This document shows, one piece after another, positions 9,046-18,248 of a DNA stretch of 64,000 nt. The notes beneath the pieces were generated by a model. The model was not told the DNA's origin and did not search any database. It saw only the letters and a list, made by a program, of their open reading frames with translations. The position numbers were made by a program, and so were the translations under genes. This DNA comes from an uncultured Collinsella sp. GTDB lineage: Bacteria > Actinomycetota > Coriobacteriia > Coriobacteriales > Coriobacteriaceae. The stretch lies in assembly GCA_900542175.1 (NCBI GenBank), contig UQNC01000004.1, forward strand, positions 1-64,000. Direction: 5' to 3'. Position 1 is the first letter of the stretch; each line of letters begins with the position of its first letter.

Positions 9046-9738
9046 GTGACGAATTTGCCAAAAGTTCTTGTTGCGATTCCTGCTTATAACGAAGAGGAAT
9101 GCATAGAGGGCACCATTCTTGAATTAAAGAGAGTGGCCCCGGAGTTTGACTTTGTCGTCATTAACGACGGCTCTCGGGATTGCACTCTCGAACTTTGTAC
9201 GAGTTTGGGATGCAATGTAATTAATATGCTTATTAACTGTGGCTTGACGGTTGGATTTCAAACAGCAGCTCGTTATGCGTTGGAGAATGATTACGACTAC
9301 ATGGTTCAATTCGATGCGGATGGACAGCATCGGCCTGAGTATATTTCAGAGCTTGTTTCGAAGGCTCAATTCGACAACGCTGACATAGTAATTGGTTCTC
9401 GTTTTTTGTCGATGCGCAAAGATGTGTCAATGCGCATGCTTGGCTCGAGAATGATTACATTCCTCATTAAAATGTTAACTGGTAAAAGGATTAGCGATCC
9501 AACGTCTGGATTTCGACTTTTTAATCGTGACGTTTTAAAAGAATATGTTTGCAATGATACGCTCAATCCTGAACCCGAGTCCATCGCCTTCTTTATCAGG
9601 CAAGGCTATAAGGTGTCGGAAATACAGGTATCTATGCGCGAACGGCAGGGTGGAGAGAGCTATTTAAATCCAATTAAGTCGATCCAATACATGATTCGAG
9701 TATTCGTCACGCTTCTCATTGTTCAATGGTTTAGGTGA
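9046..9738 (+). CDS. Glycosyltransferase family 2 (dolichyl-phosphate-mannose-synthase-like)
   Basis: The start is GTG 9046, with AAGGACGG seven bases upstream; a TTG at 9022 is in frame but lacks this spacing. The protein has 230 residues. A GT2 fold opens with VLVAIPAYNEEE, then DGSRD in the nucleotide-binding region and the DXD motif in QFDADGQH. The protein lacks membrane segments of its own. It is followed after 4 bases by a DUF2304 gene, a pairing common in Gram-positive surface-glycan loci. It probably loads a sugar onto polyprenyl phosphate or a lipid-linked glycan. Substrate unknown. Confidence 0.88.
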   Translation: MTNLPKVLVAIPAYNEEECIEGTILELKRVAPEFDFVVINDGSRDCTLELCTSLGCNVINMLINCGLTVGFQTAARYALENDYDYMVQFDADGQHRPEYISELVSKAQFDNADIVIGSRFLSMRKDVSMRMLGSRMITFLIKMLTGKRISDPTSGFRLFNRDVLKEYVCNDTLNPEPESIAFFIRQGYKVSEIQVSMRERQGGESYLNPIKSIQYMIRVFVTLLIVQWFR

Positions 9739-9742
9739 TTGC

Positions 9743-10075
9743 ATGTCAACTTCCTTGCGCGTGTTTCTTGTCGTCTGCGCTGTGATTGTTTTTATTTTCG
9801 TTGTTCACAACCTCAAAAAATGCAAAATACAGGTTTTGGATTCTGTTTTTTGGCTTTTATTTAGTACGAGCTTCGTGGTACTTGGTGTTTTTCCGGAAAT
9901 CGCCTCCTTTTTTTCAAACTTATTAGGATTTATGTCTGCATCAAATCTTGTTTTTCTATATGTTGTAGCAGTCCTAGTGGTCCGTGATTTCGTAATTTCA
10001 TTACGACTGTCAAAACATGAAGAGCGCCTCAATTCGCTGGTTCAGGCTGCGGCGCTTGATGCTAAGAGGAAATGA
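9743..10075 (+). CDS. DUF2304 small membrane protein
   Basis: The start is ATG 9743, with AGGTGA overlapping the stop of the preceding GT2 gene. The protein has 110 residues with three hydrophobic segments (about residues 5-22, 35-52 and 66-84), then a charged coiled C-terminus containing KHEERLNSLVQ. This is the DUF2304 pattern. Members sit beside GT2 enzymes and are thought to be membrane partners of them; the biochemical role is not established. Its TGA overlaps an ATG that opens a short downstream ORF. Confidence 0.8.
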   Translation: MSTSLRVFLVVCAVIVFIFVVHNLKKCKIQVLDSVFWLLFSTSFVVLGVFPEIASFFSNLLGFMSASNLVFLYVVAVLVVRDFVISLRLSKHEERLNSLVQAAALDAKRK

Positions 10076-10212
10076 AACTGTTTGGCTCACTCATTACTGT
10101 ATTGAGTTTCTCACAGTGTTATTTTTTTCTATGGCACTCTCAGTGTCTTGGCACCCATTCTTCTTCTATGCTTTTGGTTATATATGGCTGTTTTGCTATG
10201 TCTAATATATGA
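10072..10212 (+). CDS. Possible truncated small ORF coupled to DUF2304 gene
   Basis: ATG 10072 overlaps the DUF2304 stop (ATGA) and has AAGAGGA just upstream, a good coupled start. It reads 46 codons (MKLFGSLITVLSFSQ...). A second frame over the same bases ends ALSVSWHPFFFYAFGYIWLF, which looks more like a membrane protein. This suggests that a longer membrane protein once began here and has been frameshifted. No family recognised. Confidence 0.3.
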   Translation: MKLFGSLITVLSFSQCYFFLWHSQCLGTHSSSMLLVIYGCFAMSNI

Positions 10213-10285
10213 TTTCCCGGGAGTTGTCCATTTGAAATAGAATTACTTTTCAAATTGTTTATTCACTTCGTTCGTGAGGTATTTC

Positions 10286-12328
10286 ATGAGTTGGTCGCTG
10301 TTGTTCATCGAAGCTTTTATTGCGGCCGTTGCATTGATTTTGCCGGGCATGTTGGCTTCGCGGGCATTTGGAGTTCCCTTTAAACTGTCTCTTTCCTTTG
10401 GCCCTGTAATCAGTGTCTTCTTTTTGGTCTTTATGGGCATTGTTCTTCGGTTTACCGGTGCCGCTGGGGGCTATTTTGCTTTATTGATCTCGTTGTTCCT
10501 ATTTGCCGTGGTCAGTGGCGTGGCCTGCTATTTGCGTTTTCACGGACGAAGCGCCTTTTTCGACACCGATATTGTCTCTCTGCGGCCATACCTGTGCGCC
10601 CTTGTCTTATCTATTCCCGTGTCGGCTTATCTCTTTGTTCGCGGCATTGGTCTTCCAGATAGTTTTCTTCAGGTTTATGACAATTCGTTTCATTTGAGTG
10701 TTATTCAGAGTATGAAGCATGCCTCTAGCTATTCAATCCTCTCGGTTGGTTCGTATCTCGAGGCCGGTTCCGAGGCGTTTAGCCCCAATGCAAGCGCCGG
10801 TTTTTATCCTGCTGCTTGGCATATCGTTGCTGCTCTTGTGGCGCGTACGTTCAATATTTCTGTCATGGCGGCCATTAACCTTACTAATTTTGTATTTGTC
10901 GCGTTTGTATTGCCCTTGGGCATTCAGTCCTTCATTGCGGTTATTACCAAGGGCGATGCGCGAAAGGGCGTTTGCGCAGCTGTTGTAGCGCTTGCTTCGA
11001 CGGCCTTCCCTTGGACTTTGCTCTATTGGGGGCCTGTCTATCCAAATTTCGCTGCGTTTTGTGCCATTCCTGCTGTTGCCGCTGTTTTCATCTGGTTTAT
11101 GCAAAGCTTTGAAGAACCTCGATCTGTTTGCACGACTCATTGTCCTGTCCTTGTGGCCTTGCTCTTTGGCATTGTGGCTCTAGTGGCTTTGCAACCGAAT
11201 GCGGTTTTCACGCTTGGCATTCTTTTAGTTCCTTCGATTGTTGTTTGCGTGGGTGGTCAAATTGAATGCCAGCTGTTTCGCATGCAATCGATTTCGACCA
11301 AGTTTGCCTATTATGCATCACGCTGCCTTGTGCTTTTAGCTGTTGCTATAATTTGGATTTTAATGACAAAAGCAAGCTTTATGCAGGGGGTCATCAACTT
11401 CCACTGGCCTTCCTTTACATACATCTTTGATGCCGTGTGGAGGTCATTCTCCTTTTCCTTTAATGAGAATACGCCCTGTATTCTTCTTGCATGTCTTGTT
11501 GTCCTTGGTTGCCTCTGCGCCTTGGGCAATAGGTCCTTCCGTGGTTACTTCTTCGTCTACCTATTTTCCGTGGTTCTGTTTGTTGTCGATGCCACCCAAG
11601 ACGGTTTTATCAGACATTTCCTTACCGGCTTTTGGTACACAGACCAATATCGCGTCGCCGCGATGGTTGCGCTGTTCAGTATTCCGCTTTCGACGCTCGG
11701 GCTTGATTTCATCCTCGGCAAAGTGCAGAACGCTTTTTCCGCTTCTGATGGAGCAGGTCGTTCGTCTAAATATCTTCCCCAGGCGTTTTGCGTCGTTTTG
11801 ATTGTCTGCGGTTTGTTTTGGCCTGAAAGCGTAAATCCTGCTGTCAACAATTATTCGCCGGTCGGTTTTACCAAGAGCGTGTTCAATTACATGTACAGTA
11901 TCAATGATATCGATAATAATCTGACGTCCGATGAGCTGGCGTTCCTTGGCGAAGTCAAGCAAATAGCCGGCGCTGAGCTGATTATCAACAATCCCTTTGA
12001 CGGCAGCGTCTACGGATATGCCTTAAATGATCTAAATCTTATGTATCGAAAGTTCAGCTCTTTTGGCAAGGGTGAGACAATCGCCAGCAAGCAAATTCGC
12101 CATGGACTTGATCGCATTTCTTACGATTCGGTGATTGCGCGCGACGTTAAACAGGCTGGTGCCAAGTATCTTCTCGTTTTAGATTACGACGAGAACGGAC
12201 GCGATGGTGTGGATATGCCTGGCTATCATAAGTCTGGCTGGACGGGTATTGATTCGATTGATGATTCCACCCCTGGTTTTTCGCTTGTTTTAAGCGAAAA
12301 AGATATGCGCCTCTACTCAATTGAATAG
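10286..12328 (+). CDS. Large polytopic membrane protein, DUF6541-like (putative GT-C type)
   Basis: The start is ATG 10286, with GAGG six bases upstream; GTG 10274 is an in-frame alternative. The protein has 680 residues. The first ~490 are many hydrophobic helices separated by short loops, followed by a ~170-residue soluble C-terminal part. The layout, with a loop containing SFLQVYDNSFHLSVI after the early helices, resembles actinobacterial DUF6541 proteins that are related to GT-C glycosyltransferases. By analogy it could use a polyprenyl-phosphate sugar outside the membrane, perhaps loaded by the GT2 at 9046. That link is inference. It converges on the acyltransferase at 12363. Confidence 0.7.
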   Translation: MSWSLLFIEAFIAAVALILPGMLASRAFGVPFKLSLSFGPVISVFFLVFMGIVLRFTGAAGGYFALLISLFLFAVVSGVACYLRFHGRSAFFDTDIVSLRPYLCALVLSIPVSAYLFVRGIGLPDSFLQVYDNSFHLSVIQSMKHASSYSILSVGSYLEAGSEAFSPNASAGFYPAAWHIVAALVARTFNISVMAAINLTNFVFVAFVLPLGIQSFIAVITKGDARKGVCAAVVALASTAFPWTLLYWGPVYPNFAAFCAIPAVAAVFIWFMQSFEEPRSVCTTHCPVLVALLFGIVALVALQPNAVFTLGILLVPSIVVCVGGQIECQLFRMQSISTKFAYYASRCLVLLAVAIIWILMTKASFMQGVINFHWPSFTYIFDAVWRSFSFSFNENTPCILLACLVVLGCLCALGNRSFRGYFFVYLFSVVLFVVDATQDGFIRHFLTGFWYTDQYRVAAMVALFSIPLSTLGLDFILGKVQNAFSASDGAGRSSKYLPQAFCVVLIVCGLFWPESVNPAVNNYSPVGFTKSVFNYMYSINDIDNNLTSDELAFLGEVKQIAGAELIINNPFDGSVYGYALNDLNLMYRKFSSFGKGETIASKQIRHGLDRISYDSVIARDVKQAGAKYLLVLDYDENGRDGVDMPGYHKSGWTGIDSIDDSTPGFSLVLSEKDMRLYSIE

Positions 12329-12334
12329 AGGCGC
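12307..12334 (-). terminator. Hairpin between convergent genes
   Basis: GCGCCTCTA (12307-12315) pairs perfectly with TAGAGGCGC (12326-12334). Reading leftward, the hairpin is followed by ATATCTTTTT, so it best serves the minus-strand acyltransferase. It overlaps the last codons of the DUF6541-like gene. Confidence 0.6.
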
Positions 12335-12362
12335 TGTCCTCATTTGCGGGCGCATGTAGGTT

Positions 12363-13400
12363 TTATCGTCCCGTTGTGCTCTTTTGTTTTGACTGGAAAT
12401 ACCATTTGGAAATCGGGCGTGGAAGCGCGTATAAGATGCCCGTAAGTAAGGCAATGATAGCGAAGCGGACAATAAGATATCCGATCCACGGCGCTAGCGG
12501 AAGATTCTCGACGATACCGGAAACATATTGGTAGGGAAACACGTTTAACTCAATAAGATGCATGCAGAAGAGCGGGAGCGTGTACTTTCCGATCCAAGCG
12601 ATGGGCTTCGTGACGCGTGGAATATGCTTGCAAGCCATTTGACATAGCTTGAGAATCACTAATGAACCAAAAATGCTCCCGATGACATCCTGTGTCCCGT
12701 TAACGTAGGTGTTTGTCACCATGTAAAGCTTTCCAAAGCGTAGGGCTGAGTAGCCCCATATTCCCACCATGAACAACCAGCAGATGGGTTCGATTGAGTT
12801 TTCATCGAGTAGGGCGTGCTTTCTAATGATCTGTCCAATGTACAAAAAGAGTGTTGCACTTAACGCCTGTAGGATGCTCCAAGGAAGCCAAAAGATTTGA
12901 GCCAGAACGTTGCCGCAGAAGAAAAAACCCAGAACCAAAATTGTGGGATGTCGAAATTGATTAACGACGGTCAGGAGCATTTTGCCAAAGAAAAGCGCGA
13001 AGAGATACCAAAGGGCTCCAATAGCGGATACAAATGCCGGGGTTGCGGGCGTGATTCCTCCACAGCCGTAGAGGCTTGCCATAAACCAGTGGTTTGCTAT
13101 CTCTATTGGGTTAGTTTTCCCTGTTAAGGCTGCCCCTAAGAACGAGCATCCAATTACGCCTATACAGGTAATCAGATAAGGCATCAGAAGCGATTTGGCA
13201 TTCTTTTTAACGTAGTCGGGTGTGAGTTTAGCCTCGGGCTTGCTAAAGAATCCGCTGACAATAAAAAAGAGAGGCATATCAAATGAGTAGAATATGGAGG
13301 CAAGCCTATCTGGTGTCCCCAGATATATTGAGTGGCCAATGATGACGCCGGCAAGTGCTATTGCTTTTGCGACATCAAACTCGGGATATCTTTTTTTCAC
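12363..13400 (-). CDS. Acyltransferase family 3 membrane protein
   Basis: The start is GTG at 13400 with AAGGAG six bases upstream. The protein has 345 residues. It opens with the acyltransferase-3 signature: FDVAKAIALAGVIIGHSIY (residues ~8-26, active-site-region His) and DMPLFFIVSGFF (residues ~41-52). About ten hydrophobic helices follow, and the C-terminus is basic. Such enzymes acetylate or otherwise acylate surface glycans at the membrane. It is transcribed against its neighbours and appears monocistronic. A second, broken member of the family is at 16053-17140. Confidence 0.88.
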   Translation of the reverse strand: MKKRYPEFDVAKAIALAGVIIGHSIYLGTPDRLASIFYSFDMPLFFIVSGFFSKPEAKLTPDYVKKNAKSLLMPYLITCIGVIGCSFLGAALTGKTNPIEIANHWFMASLYGCGGITPATPAFVSAIGALWYLFALFFGKMLLTVVNQFRHPTILVLGFFFCGNVLAQIFWLPWSILQALSATLFLYIGQIIRKHALLDENSIEPICWLFMVGIWGYSALRFGKLYMVTNTYVNGTQDVIGSIFGSLVILKLCQMACKHIPRVTKPIAWIGKYTLPLFCMHLIELNVFPYQYVSGIVENLPLAPWIGYLIVRFAIIALLTGILYALPRPISKWYFQSKQKSTTGR

Positions 13401-13624
13401 TGAATGCTCCTTAGCGGGGTCGTTGTTATTTGAAAGACCTTATTCGGTCATGCCGCCAATGCGGGCTTTTCAATAGGTCTTTAACTTCCAGTATTGAGTG
13501 TAGCTTATGGTCTGCTTGTTTGCAGGTGGCGGTCTTTGAGGATTCGGTCTCGTTCATGGCCATTTGTTATAATCGATTCATTTGAGTTGCATACCATATG
13601 TGTCATGCTTGTATTGGAGTCATT

Positions 13625-14740
13625 GTGTCGCAAAACCAGCCGCTCGTTTCGGTTCTCGTGCCTATTTGCAATGTCGAGAAATATCTCGATGAGTGCCTTA
13701 GCTCTCTTAAGAATCAGACTCTCAAAGATATTGAAATCATCTGCATCAACGATGGCTCTACGGATTCTTCCTTGGAGATCATCAATAGATTTGCGTCTGA
13801 AGATTCCCGATTCGTTGTTATTGATAAGCCAAATTCCGGCTACGGCGATTCCATGAATCGCGGTTTGGAGTCTGCGAAGGGCAAGTATATCTCCATTCTC
13901 GAGTCCGACGACTTCCTGGATGCCGATGCGCTTGAGTATATGGCTCGGCAGGCCGAGGACAACGCGCTCGATTTGTTTAAATGCAATTTCTGGCTCTATT
14001 GGTCGTCTTGCGATAGTTCTAGGCTAAATCGTCATGACGCCTATTTTCCCGCGATGAGCCAAGAGCTGATCGGCATGGGCGTTCATAGGCCCATCGATGC
14101 GCCTGACGCCTTCTGGGCCAAGCCGTCCATCTGGTCTGCGCTGTACCGGAAAGACTTTTTGGCTTCCAATAACATCTCGTTTCTTCCTACTCCAGGAGCA
14201 TCCTTCCAGGACACGAGCTTCACTTTTAAGGTCCTCGCCTGTGCGCGGCGCGCAATGTATTCGGGAAAGGCGTTTTTGCACTATCGCCAGGACAATGAAC
14301 ACTCGTCGGTGAATAATCCGGGCAAGGTATTTTGTGTTTGCGATGAGCATCATGAGATGACGCGCTTCCTTAATGAGGATCGTCCTGATCTCAAGCCGGC
14401 GCTGGATCCCATTCGTGCGAAAGTGAAGTTCTACAACTACGATTGGAACCTTAACAGGCTGGCCCCCGAACTCCGTCGTGATTTCATCGCCGTCTTTTCG
14501 TCTGAAATGGCCGAAGAGCTGCAGTCGAATAACATTATTTGCGCCGAGGCTCCGTTTGATCGTTATGGGTTTAATCCTGTTGAGTTTGCTCGTGCTAAGG
14601 ACTTTGCTGAGAATGCGGATCTTCTCGCTGTCCAGTATTCACTTATGGGGTCCGGTAAATTCAATACGATTCGCGAGTACTTTGCGGCTGGCGGCTTTTC
14701 TATGGTGGTTCGTATGATGAAGAGAAAGCTTCGTCGTTAA
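13625..14740 (+). CDS. Glycosyltransferase family 2 (EpsJ/WaaV-like)
   Basis: The start is GTG 13625, with TTGGAG five bases upstream; an ATG at 13598 in the same frame lacks a site. The protein has 371 residues. A GT-A domain occupies the first ~240 residues: VSVLVPICNVEKYLDECLSS, then NDGSTDSS, and ESDDFLD as the DXD-like metal site. The C-terminal ~130 residues are of no known function. It is followed after one base by another GT2 gene, so the two act as one unit. Product likely a branch or main-chain sugar of the surface glycan; donor and acceptor unknown. Confidence 0.88.
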   Translation: MSQNQPLVSVLVPICNVEKYLDECLSSLKNQTLKDIEIICINDGSTDSSLEIINRFASEDSRFVVIDKPNSGYGDSMNRGLESAKGKYISILESDDFLDADALEYMARQAEDNALDLFKCNFWLYWSSCDSSRLNRHDAYFPAMSQELIGMGVHRPIDAPDAFWAKPSIWSALYRKDFLASNNISFLPTPGASFQDTSFTFKVLACARRAMYSGKAFLHYRQDNEHSSVNNPGKVFCVCDEHHEMTRFLNEDRPDLKPALDPIRAKVKFYNYDWNLNRLAPELRRDFIAVFSSEMAEELQSNNIICAEAPFDRYGFNPVEFARAKDFAENADLLAVQYSLMGSGKFNTIREYFAAGGFSMVVRMMKRKLRR

Positions 14741-14741
14741 T

Positions 14742-15920
14742 ATGTCTTCTTCATATTGCCCGTTGCTGTCAATCGTTGTCCCTGTTTATAACGTCGGCGG
14801 CTACTTACTGGATACCCTCGACTCGATTGCGGCTCAGTCATACAACAATATCGAGATTATCTGTGTTGATGATGGATCCACAGATGGGTCGGGCGAGCTG
14901 CTCGACTTGTATGCCGCTCGCGATTCTCGATTTGCTATCTATCACGAAGTTAACCGGGGAGTTTCCGCTGCTAGAAACTTTGGTATCGATAAGGCTCGTG
15001 GTGAGATTATCCTTTTTGTCGATGCCGATGACTTGCTTAAGCCTAATGCCTGTGATGTCGTTCGCCAGGCCTTCGACAATGACAGCCAGGTGGATATCTT
15101 AAAGTTCTCCGCCGATCCCTTTCCGATCGAGCTTTCCAATCCGTGGCTTACGTCGACGTTGTCATTAGATGATGAAGAGTATTTCGGCTACAGCGATAAG
15201 CTCGTCTTTTATGCTAAGACTAGGCCGTTTCCCTGGAATGGAGCTTATCGCCTTTCCTTCTTGCGCGACCATGAGCTCTATTTTCCTGTCGGATTGACTC
15301 TTGGCGAGGACCAGGTGTTTTCGTTCGCTACGCTTGGAAGGTCTTCTCGCACAAAGCTTCTTTCTGATTCACTTTACGAATACCGCTTATCTCGCAAGGA
15401 CTCTGCGATGTGCGTGATGGCGCAGGATGAGAAACTGCGCCTGCAGAAGCATTTGCAAGTGGTTGATCGAATCATGGCGGATTGGGCCAAGCAGGGGAGA
15501 TTCGAAGGAGAGTCCGGCCGTTCCATGCTGCTCTTTGTTTCAGACTTTCTCATTTTTGATGTTCTTGATCTTGAAGATCAGGAAGACCGCAAAGAACTCC
15601 TAAGCGAGCTACAGCGCATTTTGTCCAAGCATTTGACGATTGATGAGATTGCCCAAATGTTGTCGGGCGATAGAATCTTGAAGTTTTATCAGCAGCTTCT
15701 TGATCATGATGGCCCGTCTTCGTTTGGCGCATCAAGCATTTATTCGTTTGTTGCCGAGCTAAAGGGTTATAAAGCGGCGGTGTTTATGTTTATCGATCGC
15801 GCTAAATCTTCGCTACTCGCCGCCTGCGGCGTCTCGCCTGCGAAGGAAATACAGAACGATTTATTTGAAGATGCGCCATCCATTTCCGAGGCGGTTGAGG
15901 CGCTTAAGAGTCGCTCTTAA
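14742..15920 (+). CDS. Glycosyltransferase family 2
   Basis: ATG 14742 lies one base after the stop of the previous GT2 gene. The protein has 392 residues. The GT-A domain begins LSIVVPVYNVGGYLLDTLDS, with VDDGSTDGSG and the DXD in FVDADDLL. The C-terminal ~150 residues are acidic and helical without a recognised domain. It resembles its upstream neighbour in plan but not closely in sequence, so the two are more likely partners in sequential additions than recent duplicates. A terminator-like hairpin follows at 15977, but its U-tract serves the opposite strand. Confidence 0.88.
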   Translation: MSSSYCPLLSIVVPVYNVGGYLLDTLDSIAAQSYNNIEIICVDDGSTDGSGELLDLYAARDSRFAIYHEVNRGVSAARNFGIDKARGEIILFVDADDLLKPNACDVVRQAFDNDSQVDILKFSADPFPIELSNPWLTSTLSLDDEEYFGYSDKLVFYAKTRPFPWNGAYRLSFLRDHELYFPVGLTLGEDQVFSFATLGRSSRTKLLSDSLYEYRLSRKDSAMCVMAQDEKLRLQKHLQVVDRIMADWAKQGRFEGESGRSMLLFVSDFLIFDVLDLEDQEDRKELLSELQRILSKHLTIDEIAQMLSGDRILKFYQQLLDHDGPSSFGASSIYSFVAELKGYKAAVFMFIDRAKSSLLAACGVSPAKEIQNDLFEDAPSISEAVEALKSRS

Positions 15921-15970
15921 TATGTTTACAGCTGCAGCGCTGTTCGCGAATTGCCGAATTTAGAGTTTAA

Positions 15971-16006
15971 AAAGAGAGGCGGCTAGGATATTGATCTTAG
16001 CCGCCT
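15971..16006 (-). terminator. Terminator of the minus-strand acyltransferase/GT2 unit
   Basis: AGGCGGCTAGGAT (15977-15989) pairs with ATCTTAGCCGCCT (15994-16006) around ATTG with one G-T pair. Reading leftward it is followed by CTCTTTTT. It may also stop plus-strand transcripts weakly. Confidence 0.75.
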
Positions 16007-16052
16007 ATTATCATGCAAATTGATATGAAATTCCGTTCGCAGTTGAATTAAT

Positions 16053-17140
16053 CTATCCTGCGGTTTTCAGGCGGCGCTGCTTAAGCTTTGTCTGAATGGG
16101 TTCAATGACGAACGTGTCGACGATCGAGGCTATTGTCAGTGCCGTACCATATGCCAGCACTGTCGCTGATACCCAAGTGATCAGCCTTAACGGCCATGCG
16201 AGCGTCGCGTAGCCACTGTGTAGTGCGCCTATATAGATGACGTCGATGGCAAATTCAATCGTTGCGTATTGTAGGGGAGATAGATTGAATAGGACCTTTT
16301 TGCGGCCCATTCGATAAGCTTAGAAAGCGATTTCGATTGGAGCTTAATTCCATCAAACGCGATAAAGATGGCGACGGTAACGATCATCCAGTTGAAACTT
16401 GGGTCAGATCTTTCTAGTCCAAAATATGCGCTAGCAATATCTATGATGAAGAACAATGCGCCTGACGCCATAATAAAATGGGTTTCACGCGTGTCTAGCA
16501 ATGGGGTAACCCTCTTGATGAAATATCCCATGCAAAAGAATGTGAAATACGTTCCTCCGAGAAGCGATCGCGGAATAATGCGTTGAAGCATGCTTATGGC
16601 CGCCGCAAAGGTGACATGCTGAGAGTTGATGAGCAAAGAGTTTGCTGCGGATGACAGTCCACCCCATGCATAGATTCCTAAGGTCACAAACAGGGCAATT
16701 TTGCAGGTACGATCATCGAGGGCGCCGAACATTTTGGACAGTACCGGTGCTACTAAAATGAACGGAATGAGTGCCGGGACAAACCACCAGCCACCTTGAA
16801 TCAAGCCGCTCGTGTATCTGATGAAGTTGGTGTCCGTAACTGAGCCTGTTGTAGCCTTGTATACGTACAGAAGTCCTGCATATACAAAGATGGGAAGCAA
16901 TAACGACAGGGCTTTACCAAAGAGGTAATCCTTGTAGCTTTTCTTTAGGGGCCTTAATGCGAAATAGCCCGACAGACAGAAGAAAATCGGGTCGCAAATA
17001 ATGGCGCCTGTGCCTACTATCGCACCGGCGTTAATGCCGCAAAAGCTGCCCAGTTGCGGTGCGATGTGAACAACAACAACTAGAAACATTGAGAGGGCTC
17101 TTAGAAGATCCCAGTTTGTAAGACGCTTATTAGTGTTCAT
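16053..17140 (-). pseudogene. Acyltransferase family 3 gene broken by a single-base frameshift
   Basis: From ATG 17140 the frame gives an acyltransferase-3 protein (NWDLLRALSMFLVVVVHIAP near the start, then IFFCLSGYFALR, about eight hydrophobic helices). It leaves the family pattern after AKRSYSIYL. The expected last ~80 residues (LQYATIEFAIDVIYIGALHS... to a basic end) continue in another frame down to 16053. The switch falls on a run of four G (four C on the coding strand) at 16274-16277; one additional base would restore a ~360-residue protein. It could be a real mutation, a phase-variable tract or a sequencing error. The start lies 6 bases after the upstream GT2 stop. Confidence 0.82.
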
Positions 17141-17146
17141 TGAAGC

Positions 17147-18100
17147 CTACTCACCTATTGAATTGCGCGTTTTGTATACCTGAAGCTCCCATTGTTTCTT
17201 TTCGACCTTGGCAACCGAGTCGAGGATGAAGCCCGTTGCCAGGCTGAGGCCGCACAGGAACATGAAACACGCGGCGAGCATGGCAGTTGGGAAGCGGGGA
17301 ACCAGCCCGGTGTGGAAATACTCTACGATGATGGGGATGCCGAGCGCGAGGCCGATGGCGGCGAAGATCAGGGCGATGAGACTGAAGAATTTGAGCGGTC
17401 GGTAGTCCTTGAAGAGTGTGCCGATCATGGCGATGACCTTGATGCCGTCGCCGACCGTGTCGAGCTTGGACACTGAACCAGCGGGGCGGTCCCGGTACTT
17501 CACCGGGACGTCCTTAATTCGCCAACGGTGATCGACGGCGTGGATGGAGAGCTCGGTCTCGATCTGGAAGCCCTCGCTCAGGACGGGGAACGTCTTGACG
17601 AACGGCTGGCCCATGGCGCGGTACCCCGTCATGACGTCTTCGAAGCTGTAACCGTAGATCCACTTGATCATGGCGCGGACCAGGTTGTTCCCGAAACCGT
17701 GGAAGGCGCGCTTGTTTTCCTCGGTGTAAGTGCCGTTGGAGAGGCGGTCGCCCACGGTCATATCCGCCTCTCCCGCAAGGATAGGGTCGCAGAGCGCTCG
17801 GGCTGCCTCGGCGGGATACGTGTCGTCGCCGTCGACCATGAGGTAGCAGCCTGCGTCGATGTCGCGGAACATCTGACGGCACACGTTGCCCTTTCCCTGG
17901 CGCGGTTCGAGCCGCACCGTGGCGCCGTGCTCCAAGGCAATCTGGGACGTCCCATCGGTTGAGTTGTTGTCGTAGACGTAGACCGTGGCTCCGGGGAGCT
18001 CGCGGTGGAAATCGTCTATGACCTTGCCGATGGTGACGGCCTCGTTGTAGCAGGGAATGATGACCGCTGTGTCTGTATAGTCCAAGATGAATGCCCCCAT
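17147..18100 (-). CDS. Glycosyltransferase family 2 with C-terminal membrane segments (GtrB/DPM1-like)
   Basis: ATG 18100 is used although it has no clear Shine-Dalgarno; a TTG five codons later sits behind GGGGG and could be the true start. The protein has 317 residues. The GT2 domain has AVIIPCYNEAVTIGKVIDDF, DNNSTDGTS and the DXD in MVDGDDTYP. Two membrane helices follow (about residues 230-255 and 270-292). This plan is typical of enzymes making polyprenyl-phosphate sugars. It is much more GC-rich than its AT-rich neighbours and is the first gene of a unit with the broken acyltransferase. Confidence 0.88.
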   Translation of the reverse strand: MGAFILDYTDTAVIIPCYNEAVTIGKVIDDFHRELPGATVYVYDNNSTDGTSQIALEHGATVRLEPRQGKGNVCRQMFRDIDAGCYLMVDGDDTYPAEAARALCDPILAGEADMTVGDRLSNGTYTEENKRAFHGFGNNLVRAMIKWIYGYSFEDVMTGYRAMGQPFVKTFPVLSEGFQIETELSIHAVDHRWRIKDVPVKYRDRPAGSVSKLDTVGDGIKVIAMIGTLFKDYRPLKFFSLIALIFAAIGLALGIPIIVEYFHTGLVPRFPTAMLAACFMFLCGLSLATGFILDSVAKVEKKQWELQVYKTRNSIGE

Positions 18101-18248
18101 AAGTTATTAGCAGGTTGCTAGTATACCTGTCGGCTGGTGCTTGTAATTGCTATGGGGGTACTTTTCCAGATTTGGATCGCTGGGTTAGTTGGCGCGTTTG
18201 AAGGCTATACTTTCCACTGTTATGAATTACGAGACAAGGAGATGGTCC

